Shown here: piece by piece, positions 18,263 through 27,625 of the stretch | Layout: every line of letters starts with the position of its first letter | How positions within the stretch are numbered: position 1 is the stretch's first letter | Origin: Flavisolibacter nicotianae | Lineage (GTDB): Bacteria > Bacteroidota > Bacteroidia > Chitinophagales > Chitinophagaceae | DNA: 64,000 nucleotides | Reading direction: 5' to 3' | Assembly: GCF_003628535.1 (NCBI RefSeq) | Contig: NZ_RBCI01000002.1 | Span: 62,001-126,000, forward strand | Position numbers and translations under genes: made by a program | The notes under the pieces: model-generated | What the model was told of the DNA's origin: nothing | The model's input: the letters and a program-made list of their open reading frames with translations, nothing else | Databases searched by the model: none

Positions 18263-18796
18263 TTATCTTAAATACACCGGGCGGGTTCTGTGTTTTTCCC
18301 GCTCTTTCGCCAGCCGGTTTATGAGAAGAGAGGCCAGTTTCACCGATGCAAAACCAACAACTGCTCCTGAGAGCACATCGGACAGCCAGTGCTTGTTTTT
18401 ATACATCCGCAAAGCGCAAACTCCAAGCGCCGGCGCATAACCGGCGAAGGCCGCCAGCAGGGGCTTGTCCTCCAGTTCGAGCGCCAGGGCAGCGGCGCCC
18501 ATGAAGGCCGTGGCGGCATGGCCCGACGGGAAGGAATTTTCTTTGAACGAGAAGTTGGGGCGAACATGGTGGGTCAGGCGTTTGAGCGACAGCACTACAG
18601 CTTTCTGCAAGCCCAGCGACACGAAATACACCAGGGCTTCGCGAAGAACAGTGTCTCTTTTTTTTCGCACCAGCGCCGAAGCCAGGGCCAACCCGGTTGG
18701 CATCCATTCGAGCAAGCTGTCAACGTGTGTGCGAACAACAGGATGCTTTCGGTGAATGAATAACTGCGTCAGCTCATCGATTTTCTTTACTGTCAT
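18263..18796 (-). CDS. PAP2-type membrane phosphatase
   Basis: Integral-membrane acid phosphatase of the PAP2 superfamily, 177 residues, likely acting on a lipid phosphate or undecaprenyl/phosphatidyl pyrophosphate. All three catalytic motifs are visible: KRLTHHVRP (KX6RP), PSGHAAT, and RMYKNKHWLSD (RX5HX3D). Several hydrophobic helices surround them. It is the first gene of a two-gene unit with the DUF421 protein. Substrate preference cannot be read from sequence. Confidence 0.93.
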   Translation of the reverse strand: MTVKKIDELTQLFIHRKHPVVRTHVDSLLEWMPTGLALASALVRKKRDTVLREALVYFVSLGLQKAVVLSLKRLTHHVRPNFSFKENSFPSGHAATAFMGAAALALELEDKPLLAAFAGYAPALGVCALRMYKNKHWLSDVLSGAVVGFASVKLASLLINRLAKEREKHRTRPVYLR

Positions 18797-19175
18797 ACAC
18801 TTCAGTTTTTGCCTCTCTTTCGTTTCCGGGAATCGCTGTTCTCAACGGATCAAAGCCAGTGCCAAAATAATTTTGTTCTGCACCGGCACGTGCATCGTCA
18901 AACAAAGCAAACCAGGCAGGTGTTTTCACCAACCGGAAGCGGTAAGAACCGGGGCGATTTCACCTTTAGAAATTTTTGTACAGGCAGGCGATGGGCACAA
19001 GCAGGTAGCGGCAGGAGGTTAGCGCAATAACGCGACGGGCTGCCGCAAAAAGATTTGCATTTTATCTGAAATGGTTTGATAACCGGTAGCAGCGGAGGCC
19101 GGGACGAAAATATCTTTGTGGCCTGATAAATGATGGAGTGCCACGTTCCTGATCTTGTCGCTTACCATTCATACG
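18797..19175. other. Intergenic region between PAP2 and efflux genes
   Basis: 379 bp between divergent genes. It holds a clear -7 box for the efflux gene (19111-19118) and nothing else I can support; two short plus-strand frames here look random. Confidence 0.5.
19111..19118 (+). promoter_or_regulatory. -7 promoter element of the Bcr/CflA gene
   Basis: TATCTTTG is a perfect TAnnTTTG, 57 bp before the chosen ATG at 19176. It favours this ATG over upstream alternatives but does not exclude the TTG at 19155. Confidence 0.6.
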
Positions 19176-20426
19176 ATGCCGCATACCACGACCAATAAAA
19201 AATTTCCTGTCATCCTGATCATGGGACTTCTTACCGCCATCGGCCCTTTATCGATCGACATGTACCTGCCCGCCTTCCCGTCAATTGCCAGAAGCCTTCA
19301 TACGACGGTGGCGGAGGTAACGCTTTCTCTCTCCAGTTTTTTTATCGGCATTTCCGGCGGGCAGTTGATCTATGGTCCCCTGCTGGAACGGTATGGAAGA
19401 AAAAGGCCGCTATACTTTGGACTTAGCCTTTATTTCCTGGCCTCTTTTGGTTGTGCGCTGGCCCCGTCGGTGAATAGCCTGATTGTATTCCGGCTTTTCC
19501 AGGCACTGGGCGGCTGTGCCGGGATGGTGGCTGCACGGGCAATGGTGCGGGATCTTTTCGACGTAAAGGAAAATGCCAAAGTGTTTTCCATGCTGATGCT
19601 GGTGGTGGCTGTGTCGCCGATCATTGCACCGACGCTGGGAGGTTATATCACGGCTGCGTTTGGATGGCGCTATGTCTTTGCCGTTCTCATTCTTGTGATC
19701 CTGCTGATCCTGATCGGCACGCATTTTTTCCTGCCGGAAAGCAAAAAGCCGGACCCCTCGTTTTCCTTGCGGCCGGCCTCCATTCTGAAAAATTTTGCGT
19801 CGGTTTTGCGCCACCGTCAGTTCATGACCTATACGCTGACAGGTGCCATTTCCTATGGCGGCCTGTATGCCTATGTTGGCGGTTCGCCATCGGTGTTTAT
19901 GGAACTTTTCAAGGTGAGTGAATCGGCATTTGGATTGATCTTCTCGCTGGTCGCTGCGGGAATCATCGGTGCCAGCCAGTTGAACAACCTTGCGTTACGG
20001 TATTACCCGGGCGAAAAGATCATCCGCTTTGCCTCCTTCTGCCAAAGCCTGCTTGGGATGTTGTTTGTTTGCCTGGTTTTGCTTCACTGGAACAACCTGG
20101 TGCTGACCATTTTGTTTGCCCTGCTTTTCCTGGGTTGCCAGGGTTTTGTGTTTCCCAATGCAACGGCACTTGCCCTGGCGCCCATGGGGCACAATGCGGG
20201 GAATGCGTCCGCATTGATCGGCGCCATCCAGATGTCCATTGGCGCAGGAGCCGCTGCCGTCATCAGCCTTGTCCAAAACCAAACGGCCCTGCCGATGGCG
20301 ATCGTGATGACGAGTTGCGCTGTCGTGGCTTTTCTTGTTTTTGTATTCGGGCATAAATTTCTGCTTCAGCGTGTCGACGAATCCCTGCTGCAGCAACGGG
20401 ATGTGGAAATGGCAACGACACTTTAA
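19176..20426 (+). CDS. Bcr/CflA-family multidrug efflux transporter (MFS)
   Basis: Twelve-helix major facilitator protein of 416 residues that exports drugs in exchange for protons. The first helix has the family signature with LTAIGPLSIDMYLPAFP. The loop after helix 2 carries GPLLERYGRKRPLYFG (motif A), and helix 4-5 has RALGGCAG-like and MVRDLF motifs. I prefer the ATG at 19176 to the TTG at 19155. It is monocistronic by spacing: a promoter is directly upstream, and 87 bp separate it from the next gene. The drug range is unknown. Confidence 0.93.
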   Translation: MPHTTTNKKFPVILIMGLLTAIGPLSIDMYLPAFPSIARSLHTTVAEVTLSLSSFFIGISGGQLIYGPLLERYGRKRPLYFGLSLYFLASFGCALAPSVNSLIVFRLFQALGGCAGMVAARAMVRDLFDVKENAKVFSMLMLVVAVSPIIAPTLGGYITAAFGWRYVFAVLILVILLILIGTHFFLPESKKPDPSFSLRPASILKNFASVLRHRQFMTYTLTGAISYGGLYAYVGGSPSVFMELFKVSESAFGLIFSLVAAGIIGASQLNNLALRYYPGEKIIRFASFCQSLLGMLFVCLVLLHWNNLVLTILFALLFLGCQGFVFPNATALALAPMGHNAGNASALIGAIQMSIGAGAAAVISLVQNQTALPMAIVMTSCAVVAFLVFVFGHKFLLQRVDESLLQQRDVEMATTL

Positions 20427-20513
20427 CGTGCATCCCTGCGGGAGAGGAAAAGGCAAGGCGGCAGGGCAGCAGCAATCGGCGTAAATTCGCTGACACGATC
20501 AAACAGGAGCACT

Positions 20514-20924
20514 ATGAATAATTCAATAGGTGCATTTTATCATTGTCTCTTACCCTTTCTTTTCTATATGCTGGCCGCTTTTTCAAGTCAAGATGCACTT
20601 GCGCAGGAGAAAAGCCCCTACGTCCGGGTTGCCTCGATCGTTGTCGATTCGGCACGTCTCGACAGCTTCAGGGCGGCCATTAAGGAAGGGATTGAAACCG
20701 CCGTCCGCACCGAGCCCGGTGTCCTGAGTTTGTATGCGGTGTATGATAAGAACAATCCTGCGCATGTAACCGTCTTCGAGATTTATGCAAGTGAACAGGC
20801 CTACCGCCTGCACATCCAGACGGCCCATTTTACCAGGTACAAGGCGGCGGTGCAGGACATGGTAAAATCGCTCGTGCTGACAGATGTGATACCGATTGCG
20901 CTGGAGGCCAAGTCCAACCGGTAA
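20514..20924 (+). CDS. Exported ABM-domain (quinol monooxygenase-like) protein
   Basis: Small ferredoxin-like alpha/beta-barrel protein of the antibiotic biosynthesis monooxygenase family, 136 residues. A signal peptide (FLFYMLAAFSSQDALAQ) precedes the ABM domain with VRVASIVVDSARLDSFRAA, then EPGVLSLYAVYDKNNP, and FEIYASEQAYRLHIQTAHF, where the His pair is typical. Cytoplasmic members such as YgiN oxidize quinols; the exported form has no assigned substrate. A near-perfect -7 box (TAAATTCG) lies about 30 bp upstream. Confidence 0.85.
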   Translation: MNNSIGAFYHCLLPFLFYMLAAFSSQDALAQEKSPYVRVASIVVDSARLDSFRAAIKEGIETAVRTEPGVLSLYAVYDKNNPAHVTVFEIYASEQAYRLHIQTAHFTRYKAAVQDMVKSLVLTDVIPIALEAKSNR

Positions 20925-21027
20925 CGGCGGCAGAAGACCTGACCGGGCAGGGTACACAAAGAGATAACGAACATTCAAATCACGAATCGCAAACCCGGCG
21001 ATCATTACTTAACAAAAAGGAGTCATT

Positions 21028-21429
21028 ATGGAAATTATACGAATCGGTTCACAGCCTTCCGGTAAAGGTCCAGGCGATTGGTTTACCGGCGCCGTACGCA
21101 TCGATCCCCTGTTCCAGCCGAACGAGGCAAGACGTGCCGCCGCTGCCGCGGTAACATTTGAGCCGGGTGCCCGGACGGCCTGGCACACGCATCCGTTGGG
21201 CCAGACCCTGATCGTTACAGCAGGTTGCGGCTGGGTGCAGCGGGAAGGTGGCCCGGTGGAAGAAATACATCCCGGCGATGTCGTTTGGTTTGAGCCGGCC
21301 GAAAAACACTGGCATGGGGCAACGGCAACGACCGGCATGACGCACATTGCCATCCAGGAAAACCTGAACGGCAAAGTAGTCGAATGGATGGAAAAAGTAA
21401 CCGACGAGGAGTACAACCACCCGCGGTAA
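21028..21429 (+). CDS. Cupin-domain protein
   Basis: Single cupin barrel of 133 residues. Motif 1 is [23 protein letters not shown], with two His ligands (HTH) and Gln/Glu positions for a metal. Motif 2 is [16 protein letters not shown]. It resembles the cupin half of carboxymuconolactone decarboxylase fusions, often annotated as carboxymuconolactone decarboxylase-associated cupins; no reaction is established. The start is preceded by AAGGAG, a clear Shine-Dalgarno that is uncommon in this phylum. Confidence 0.88.
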   Translation: MEIIRIGSQPSGKGPGDWFTGAVRIDPLFQPNEARRAAAAAVTFEPGARTAWHTHPLGQTLIVTAGCGWVQREGGPVEEIHPGDVVWFEPAEKHWHGATATTGMTHIAIQENLNGKVVEWMEKVTDEEYNHPR

Positions 21430-21547
21430 GCATACTGGCAGCGATGATTTTTTCCGGGAAGATCGACGCTCCAGGCAGGCGATTGCATAAACTGTCACAG
21501 AAAGTCCGGACCGGGGCTTTCGTTATTTTTATCAGAATAAAAAGCAC

Positions 21548-23167
21548 ATGCAAATCGTCTTCATTCAATATATTTTTCTCATCCTGATCATCCTGGCACT
21601 GGTGATGGTTGCCAACAAACTTCGGTTGGCTTATCCGATTGTACTGGTCGTGGGCGGGTTGTTATTGAGTTTCACATCTGTTTTCTCGTATATCACCATC
21701 GATCCCGACCTGGTGTTCTTTATTTTTCTGCCGCCGCTTCTTTACGATGCCGCCTGGCAGGTGTCGTGGAAAGAGTTCTGGAAGTGGCGAAGGGTCATTA
21801 CCAGTTTTGCCTTTCCGATCGTCATCATCACCTCGTGCGTCATTGCATTTGTCTCCAACGCCATCATTCCCGGCTTTACGCTGGCCCTGGGGTTTTTGCT
21901 GGGTGGAATCATTTCGCCTCCGGATGCGGTTTCGGCCACCACCATCATGCGCCAGGTAAAAGTTCCGCGGTCGCTCCTCAGCATCATCGAAGGCGAGAGC
22001 CTGCTCAACGACGCCTCCTCACTCATTGTTTTCCGGTTTGCGCTGGCGGCCGTGGTCACCGGGCAGTTTCATGTGGGAGAGGCTGCCATGAGCTTCGCCC
22101 TGGTCATTGCAATGGGCATTCTCATCGGGCTGGTCGTCGGGGCTGTGTTTTATGCCGTTCACCGCTTGCTGCCAACCAATTCCAACATCGAAACGGTGCT
22201 GACTCTCCTGGCGCCTTACTGCATGTACTATGCCGCGGAGCACTTTCATTTTTCAGGCGTTCTTTCTGTTGTTTGTGGCGGCCTTCTCCTGTCGAACCGC
22301 CGGCAGGACATGCTAAGCTACAGGAGCCGCCTGGAAGGAATCAACGTTTGGGCAAACGTGGTGTTTGTGTTGAACGGGCTGGTGTTTTTGCTCATCGGGC
22401 TCCAATTGCCAACGATCGAAAACCAGTTGGGAACAATCAGTACGGTCCGGGCCATCGGTTATGGCCTGGCTATTTCCGCCATCCTGATTGTTACCCGTAT
22501 GCTGTGCACCTTCGGCGCTTCGCTTTTCACCCGTATGGCCAGTCGTTTCATCACCGTGGCCGACCCCGAACCGGGGTGGAAGGCGCCGCTGATTACGGGA
22601 TGGGCAGGAATGCGTGGCGTGGTGTCGCTGGCTGCTGCATTATCCATTCCTTTACTGATCAACGGCGGGCAGGCGTTTCCCTACCGCAACCTGATCCTGT
22701 TTATCACCTTCATCGTTATCCTCGTTACCCTTGTGCTCCAGGGCCTGACGCTTCCGTGGCTGATCCGCAAAGTGGAAATGGAAGACAAGTTCTCGCCGCT
22801 GAGCGACCAGCAGCAGGAGTTCATCATTCAAAAGAAGATTGCCCAGAGCTCATTCAACTACCTGCAGCAGAAATACGGCGATGACCGGCTGCAAAACGAC
22901 CACCTGAAAAACCTGCTGACGCGGTTGCAGCTTGACCTGAATTTTTTCGGCCAGGATATCGACGCGTTGAACAGCGCTAACGGCAACACCTTGTCGGATT
23001 ACCGGCGCATTTACCTGGAACTGCTGGAAGAGCAACGAAAATTGCTCCACCAGATGAACCAGCGCACGGAATTCGATGAAGAGTTGATCCGGAAATACCT
23101 TGCCCTGATCGATTTGGAAGAACTCAAGGTACGGGAAAAGCGGCTGCAGGAACGCGAAGAGAACTGA
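21548..23167 (+). CDS. CPA1-family Na+/H+ antiporter
   Basis: Inner-membrane monovalent cation/proton antiporter, 539 residues. About twelve hydrophobic helices occupy residues 1-400, with [19 protein letters not shown] (the conserved PDA near the ion site), [17 protein letters not shown], and [19 protein letters not shown]. The C-terminal 130 residues are a charged cytoplasmic tail with coiled-coil character ([29 protein letters not shown]). Sodium or potassium preference cannot be read. It stands alone, 118 bp from the preceding cupin gene. Confidence 0.93.
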   Translation: MQIVFIQYIFLILIILALVMVANKLRLAYPIVLVVGGLLLSFTSVFSYITIDPDLVFFIFLPPLLYDAAWQVSWKEFWKWRRVITSFAFPIVIITSCVIAFVSNAIIPGFTLALGFLLGGIISPPDAVSATTIMRQVKVPRSLLSIIEGESLLNDASSLIVFRFALAAVVTGQFHVGEAAMSFALVIAMGILIGLVVGAVFYAVHRLLPTNSNIETVLTLLAPYCMYYAAEHFHFSGVLSVVCGGLLLSNRRQDMLSYRSRLEGINVWANVVFVLNGLVFLLIGLQLPTIENQLGTISTVRAIGYGLAISAILIVTRMLCTFGASLFTRMASRFITVADPEPGWKAPLITGWAGMRGVVSLAAALSIPLLINGGQAFPYRNLILFITFIVILVTLVLQGLTLPWLIRKVEMEDKFSPLSDQQQEFIIQKKIAQSSFNYLQQKYGDDRLQNDHLKNLLTRLQLDLNFFGQDIDALNSANGNTLSDYRRIYLELLEEQRKLLHQMNQRTEFDEELIRKYLALIDLEELKVREKRLQEREEN

Positions 23168-23307
23168 CAGTTTTGGCAACAGGAATTGATGTGTGCTTTT
23201 TTCTGGCCCAAATGTTCTGTACTCCCCTTGCATCATTCCCCTGTCTCGTGAGTCATGTTCGACTTTCTGCCGTTTGTGATTGTTTATCTTTCCCTGAAAA
23301 ATTACGC

Positions 23308-23625
23308 ATGTTGTTAACGACAACACCTACCATCGAAGGCCGGCCCATCCGGGAGTACCTTGGCATTGTGACGGCAGAAACCATCATCGGCGCCAATATC
23401 GTCAAGGACCTTTTTGCGGGTATCCGCGACATTGTCGGCGGCCGCAGCGGCACGTATGAAAGAGTGATAGAGCAGGCCCGGGTCAATGCCCTGCAGGAGC
23501 TGGAAGCAAAGGCTGCGCAGATGGGGGCGGATGCTGTGGTGGGCATCGATCTTGACTTCGAAACCGTGGGCAGTGGCGGCAGCATGCTGATGGTCGTGGC
23601 CAGCGGCACGGCGGTGAGACTTTGA
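23308..23625 (+). CDS. YbjQ/UPF0145-type heavy-metal-binding domain protein
   Basis: Small cytoplasmic protein of 105 residues in the YbjQ family. The start at ATG 23308 gives [21 protein letters not shown]. Family marks are [23 protein letters not shown] and [16 protein letters not shown] followed by a Gly-rich [10 protein letters not shown]. The family is called heavy-metal-binding from one structure, but its role is unproven. A near-match -7 box (TATCTTTC) lies near 23285. Confidence 0.9.
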   Translation: MLLTTTPTIEGRPIREYLGIVTAETIIGANIVKDLFAGIRDIVGGRSGTYERVIEQARVNALQELEAKAAQMGADAVVGIDLDFETVGSGGSMLMVVASGTAVRL

Positions 23626-23688
23626 TGCCGGTTGGCAAACGGTGGCTTCCAATGCCCGGATAAAAGCCGATCCTGGCAAAGAAGCCTG

Positions 23689-24780
23689 TTAAAAACTGAC
23701 CGCTATGGACGTGGCAAGCCATGTGCTGTTGGTTGTCAACACCCGGTTTCTTTTTTCAAAGATCTTGTCTTTGCTGTTCAGTGTTCTTGCCTCGATACGC
23801 CATAACAGATTTGCCTTTATGCTGAAGTCGAAATTGAGCGAGTAGCCCACTGTTTGAAACCCGTTTGCAGTTCGTGTGGGGATCACGACGCCCTGCTTGT
23901 CGGAATAAAATTCGGACCTTGCAGTCGCTGCTACTTTCTCATTCAGTTGATACCTTGCGATCACTACCGGTGCATACCAGCTATCCATTTTTACACTGCC
24001 TTTTGACTGCTGCTCCATTCCAGCATCTATTCCCGCGATGAGTGAAAATGCTTTGCTGATGTGGAAAGTGCCATAGATGTTTTGGAAGTATCGCCATCGC
24101 CTTGCACTATCCGGCTTATCGTTACCAATAAACGTACTCCAGTTTAGCGTACTCCTCGCCGACGGTTTGTAGGTGACCTGGGTTCCGAATGCGGGAGTGG
24201 TATTTCCATCCACCCGTTTTATTCGTTGCCAGCCGTTCAGCAGCAAAAGGGCGAGGTACCATTTCTCCTCTTTCGTGGTGTAGCCCAACTTCAGGCCTGC
24301 TTCGTAATAGGGAGAGTTTTCTGCCAGGATGCTTCTTGTAAGAGTAGGACAATCTTTCCCGACAGCGCTTTCAAAACCGATGTGCGAGGGTAGGATACCT
24401 GCATCGAGCCAGAGGTTTGATTTTGCCGACAGCTTTACGCCAATATCGGCTTCAAAAATATGCCGAAGCACCTCCGGCTCTGCCGCCAAATTTGCAACCG
24501 CGTAGGTGCCTGTCATCAGGGCAAGATTCGCTCTTACCCTATCTTCCGAGTAACTGCCTTTGATCCATCCCAGGTTGAGGTTGATCTCACCGACCCTGTG
24601 GTAGCTATACAGGAAAAATGGTTGGGTATTGTTCAACGGCCTGTTGAAGTTATAGAGATAATACACTTCGGCATAGGCCGTAATCGTTACCGGTTTTGTT
24701 GTGTCTTGCGCTCCTGCCGTAATCGGAAAAATTCCCCAAACCAACCCTGTCAACACATCGATGGCGAACGATTTCTTCAT
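23689..24780 (-). CDS. OmpL/BBP2-like outer-membrane beta-barrel porin
   Basis: Predicted outer-membrane barrel of 363 residues. ATG at 24780 opens a signal peptide ending TAGAQ. Alternating strands rich in Tyr and Trp follow (ITAYAEVYYLYNFNRPLNN, WKYLALLLLN-like strands), and the protein ends SIAVSF with a terminal Phe. It resembles the BBP2 porins often found next to kdp genes in Bacteroidota. It is the last gene of the K+ operon and starts 11 bp after the Kup stop. A passage for K+ through the outer membrane is a reasonable inference. The TTG at 24789 is an alternative start. Confidence 0.85.
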   Translation of the reverse strand: MKKSFAIDVLTGLVWGIFPITAGAQDTTKPVTITAYAEVYYLYNFNRPLNNTQPFFLYSYHRVGEINLNLGWIKGSYSEDRVRANLALMTGTYAVANLAAEPEVLRHIFEADIGVKLSAKSNLWLDAGILPSHIGFESAVGKDCPTLTRSILAENSPYYEAGLKLGYTTKEEKWYLALLLLNGWQRIKRVDGNTTPAFGTQVTYKPSARSTLNWSTFIGNDKPDSARRWRYFQNIYGTFHISKAFSLIAGIDAGMEQQSKGSVKMDSWYAPVVIARYQLNEKVAATARSEFYSDKQGVVIPTRTANGFQTVGYSLNFDFSIKANLLWRIEARTLNSKDKIFEKRNRVLTTNSTWLATSIAVSF

Positions 24781-24791
24781 CTCCTTCAAAT

Positions 24792-26789
24792 TTACCTTGA
24801 CACCTTTACTTGTTTCAAAGAAATGTTCGCGACAGGTGCCACCACCAGGGGAAATTTTTCGATATCCACATTGCTTTGGTCCAGGCCAAATCCTTTTGCT
24901 TCGCTCAGGCTGTGGCCTTTGATCCAGAAATGAAATTTCATCACCAGGCGTTCAAAGAAGGGCAGTTCATTGTCTTCCGACAGGAACTTTTCCATTACCA
25001 CAAACTGGATGTCGCCGACCGGGTTAAGGTGCTGCAGTCTTTCGTATTTGCTTTCAACATGCACCTTGCCTTCTTTCACCAGATCTTCCACAACTTTCCG
25101 GAACAGCAGGTTTATTCGTGGCTGCACCCTGAAGCCTAGCAGGAACTCAACCCTGATAATATCGTTGGGAATGATTTCCGTTACCTTGTATTCACTTGTA
25201 TAAGGGTCGTCAACCGTGTGCACATGTACAAACCAATAGATATCGGCCCGCTTTGGCTTGCCGCTAAGGATGGAATAAATGATTTTATGCTCCACCTCCT
25301 TTGGATTGTCGGCACTGGTAAGGTAAACCAAATGGGTTGCGTATTTGGGAACGGTTGTATCGTTGCTTAGTTCTTTCAGCATGGGCAGGTAATGTTCCAG
25401 GCGTACAAATTCAACATACCTGTTCTTGATCTTTCTTGCCCGGTACATGACATACATTACGGCAATAATGCCGAATTCAAAAAACAGGAACATCCACCGT
25501 TGTTTTATTTTGGCGATGTTGGCAACGAAGAACGAAATTTCGACCGTGAGAAAAACAGCGAGGATCAGGCTTATCAGTGCAATGTGCCACTTCCTGACAA
25601 ACTTCATAAAGTAAAACATCAGGATGGTTGTCATCAGCATGGCAATGGTGATGGAAAACCCGTAAGCTGCTTCCATCTTGCTGCTTTCCCTGAAATACAG
25701 CATCACCGCTATACAGCCAAACCATAAAATGAAATTAATACTTGGGATGTAAATCTGGCCCCGGACGACAGTCGGAAATTTCACCCTGACTTTTGACCAG
25801 AAGTTTAGCCGCATGGCTTCGCTGATCAGGGTAAAGGAGCCGCTGATCAAAGCCTGGCTGGCAATGATGGCTGCGGCAGTGGCGATGAAGATGCCAATGA
25901 TTAAAAACCATTGCGGCATGATTTCGTAGAACGGATTTAAACCGTTCAGGTGACCATCTTTCCGCATCATCAACCATGCACCCTGTCCGAAATAGTTGAA
26001 GAGCAAAGCCGTCTTTACAAATATCCAGCTGATCCGGATGTTACCCCTTCCGCAGTGCCCCAGGTCGGAGTACAAAGCCTCCGCACCTGTTGTGCAAAGA
26101 AAGACGGAACCCAATAGCCAAAAGCCTCCCGGATATTTCGCTAACAGCTCATAGGCATAGACCGGACTGACGGCTTTTAAAATGGATGGATAAATCGCAA
26201 TAGAATTCACTCCAAGTACGGCCAACATGACAAACCAGAGCAGCATAATCGGACCGAAGGAACTGCCGATAAGGTTTGTGCCAAACTGCTGAAAGAAAAA
26301 CAGCAGCGAAATGATCGTGACAATAATACCGACTGTCAGCATGTTGCCCGGTGCGATGAGGTGTTCTAACCCGTGGACACCGCTAAGCCCTTCTATGGCA
26401 GAAGCAACAGAGATGGGGGGTGTAATGATGCCATCGGCCAGCAACGTCCCGGCGCCAATGATGGCCGGTATGTACAGCCATCTTCTGTAACGGCGCAGCA
26501 AGGCAAACAGGGAAAAGATGCCGCCTTCACCCCGGTTATCTGCTTGTAATGTCAGGATGATGTATTTGAACGTGGTCTGCAAGGTCAGTGTCCAGAACAC
26601 ACACGAAATGCCGCCGTAAACGAGGTGTTCCGATATTTCCCGCTTGCCGATAATTGAGCTCATGACATACAAGGGCGATGTGCCAATATCGCCATAGATA
26701 ATGCCCAGTGCCACGATTAATCCTGCTGCTGTTGCTTTATTGAAATTCTTGTTCACGTTTGCGATTTTATGTTGAAAGGCTGTTGACAT
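24792..26789 (-). CDS. kup: Kup-type K+/H+ symporter
   Basis: Low-affinity potassium uptake protein of the KUP/HAK/KT family, 665 residues. The start at ATG 26789 is preferred because it lies one base after the stop of a 40-residue membrane peptide. The N-terminal region has the signature ALGIIYGDIGTSPLYV, then GEGGIFSLFALLRR and ADGIITPPISVASAIEG. About twelve membrane spans end near residue 430, followed by a cytoplasmic C-terminal domain. In the operon it follows a KdpD/KdpE-like two-component system, which is unusual because Kup is generally constitutive in E. coli. Confidence 0.96.
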   Translation of the reverse strand: MSTAFQHKIANVNKNFNKATAAGLIVALGIIYGDIGTSPLYVMSSIIGKREISEHLVYGGISCVFWTLTLQTTFKYIILTLQADNRGEGGIFSLFALLRRYRRWLYIPAIIGAGTLLADGIITPPISVASAIEGLSGVHGLEHLIAPGNMLTVGIIVTIISLLFFFQQFGTNLIGSSFGPIMLLWFVMLAVLGVNSIAIYPSILKAVSPVYAYELLAKYPGGFWLLGSVFLCTTGAEALYSDLGHCGRGNIRISWIFVKTALLFNYFGQGAWLMMRKDGHLNGLNPFYEIMPQWFLIIGIFIATAAAIIASQALISGSFTLISEAMRLNFWSKVRVKFPTVVRGQIYIPSINFILWFGCIAVMLYFRESSKMEAAYGFSITIAMLMTTILMFYFMKFVRKWHIALISLILAVFLTVEISFFVANIAKIKQRWMFLFFEFGIIAVMYVMYRARKIKNRYVEFVRLEHYLPMLKELSNDTTVPKYATHLVYLTSADNPKEVEHKIIYSILSGKPKRADIYWFVHVHTVDDPYTSEYKVTEIIPNDIIRVEFLLGFRVQPRINLLFRKVVEDLVKEGKVHVESKYERLQHLNPVGDIQFVVMEKFLSEDNELPFFERLVMKFHFWIKGHSLSEAKGFGLDQSNVDIEKFPLVVAPVANISLKQVKVSR

Positions 26790-26790
26790 T

Positions 26791-26913
26791 TTAAAGCAGT
26801 CGAAGTTTTGCGATGACCAGGTAGAGAAGTGCCAGTGCGATAAGCCATGCCACAACGATCGTTAGAGTATCGCACAGGAGTTCCCCTTTCGAAAAATGCT
26901 TCTTCGATTTCAT
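26791..26913 (-). CDS. 40-residue single-span membrane peptide, unrecognised
   Basis: A small open frame between the response regulator and Kup. It starts at ATG 26913 with a basic stretch (MKSKKHFSKGE) and has one strongly hydrophobic segment at residues 17-35 (LTIVVAWLIALALLYLVIA), then KLRLL and TAA. It lies 25 bp after the regulator's stop, and its TAA is one base before the Kup ATG, so translation of the two is probably coupled. The topology (basic N-terminus, single helix, short basic C-terminus) recalls regulatory peptides such as KdpF that stabilise transporters, but the sequence does not match KdpF as I know it. Coding is inferred from position and composition only. Confidence 0.65.
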   Translation of the reverse strand: MKSKKHFSKGELLCDTLTIVVAWLIALALLYLVIAKLRLL

Positions 26914-26938
26914 GGTGAGACAAACTGTTGAATGATGG

Positions 26939-27625
26939 TTATTCTCTTGCTACGAATCGGTACCCTACGCCTGCTTCCGTTACAATGTATTCGGGGCGGT
27001 TCGGGTCATTTTCCAGTTTTTTCCGCAGTTGTGCCGTAAATACCCGCAAATACTGCGACTGGTTGATAAAGCCGGGTCCCCAGATTTCCCTGAGCAAATA
27101 ATGATGGGTCAGGACCTTGCCTTCGTTCCGTGCCAGGAGCGACAGCAGGTTGTATTCTGTTGAGGTGAGTTTGACAAACTCGCTGTTCTTTTTCACTGTG
27201 CGTGCCGACAGGTCGATGATCAAATCCCTGCACTTGATCACCGGGATGCTTTCTTCACCGTTGGTGCTTCGTAGCGAAGAACGGATGCGGGCTAAAAGCT
27301 CTCCTGTACGAAATGGTTTTACCAGGTAATCGTTCGCTCCGTTGTCCAGGGCTTTGATGATGTCTTCTTCGCTGTTTTGAACCGATAAAATAATGACCGG
27401 GTTGGTGTACCACTCCCGTAATTTCTTCAGTACCTCATGCCCGTTTTCATCAGGCAGGCCCAGGTCAAGAACAATCAAATCGGGCGGATGATTGGCGGCC
27501 ATGATGGTTCCCTCTTTGGCTGTGGCAGCCTCCTTTACCGCGTAGTCGTTGCTTTGCAGGGTTATCTGCAGCAACTTGCGTATCTGCACCTCGTCATCAA
27601 TGACTAAGATTTCTGCCCTGTTCAT
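26939..27625 (-). CDS. KdpE-like OmpR-family response regulator
   Basis: Response regulator of 228 residues. The receiver has DDE at 10-12, phospho-acceptor Asp54 in VLDLGLPDENG, and Lys in YLVKPF. The C-terminal winged helix carries TSTEYNLLSLLARNEGKVLTHHYLLREIWGPG, followed by LRVFTAQLRKKLENDPNRP, which matches the KdpE subgroup closely. Its start overlaps the end of the sensor kinase by 29 bp. Four TTTATA half-sites upstream of the operon fit the E. coli KdpE operator pattern, suggesting autoregulation and control of Kup and porin. Confidence 0.93.
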   Translation of the reverse strand: MNRAEILVIDDEVQIRKLLQITLQSNDYAVKEAATAKEGTIMAANHPPDLIVLDLGLPDENGHEVLKKLREWYTNPVIILSVQNSEEDIIKALDNGANDYLVKPFRTGELLARIRSSLRSTNGEESIPVIKCRDLIIDLSARTVKKNSEFVKLTSTEYNLLSLLARNEGKVLTHHYLLREIWGPGFINQSQYLRVFTAQLRKKLENDPNRPEYIVTEAGVGYRFVARE

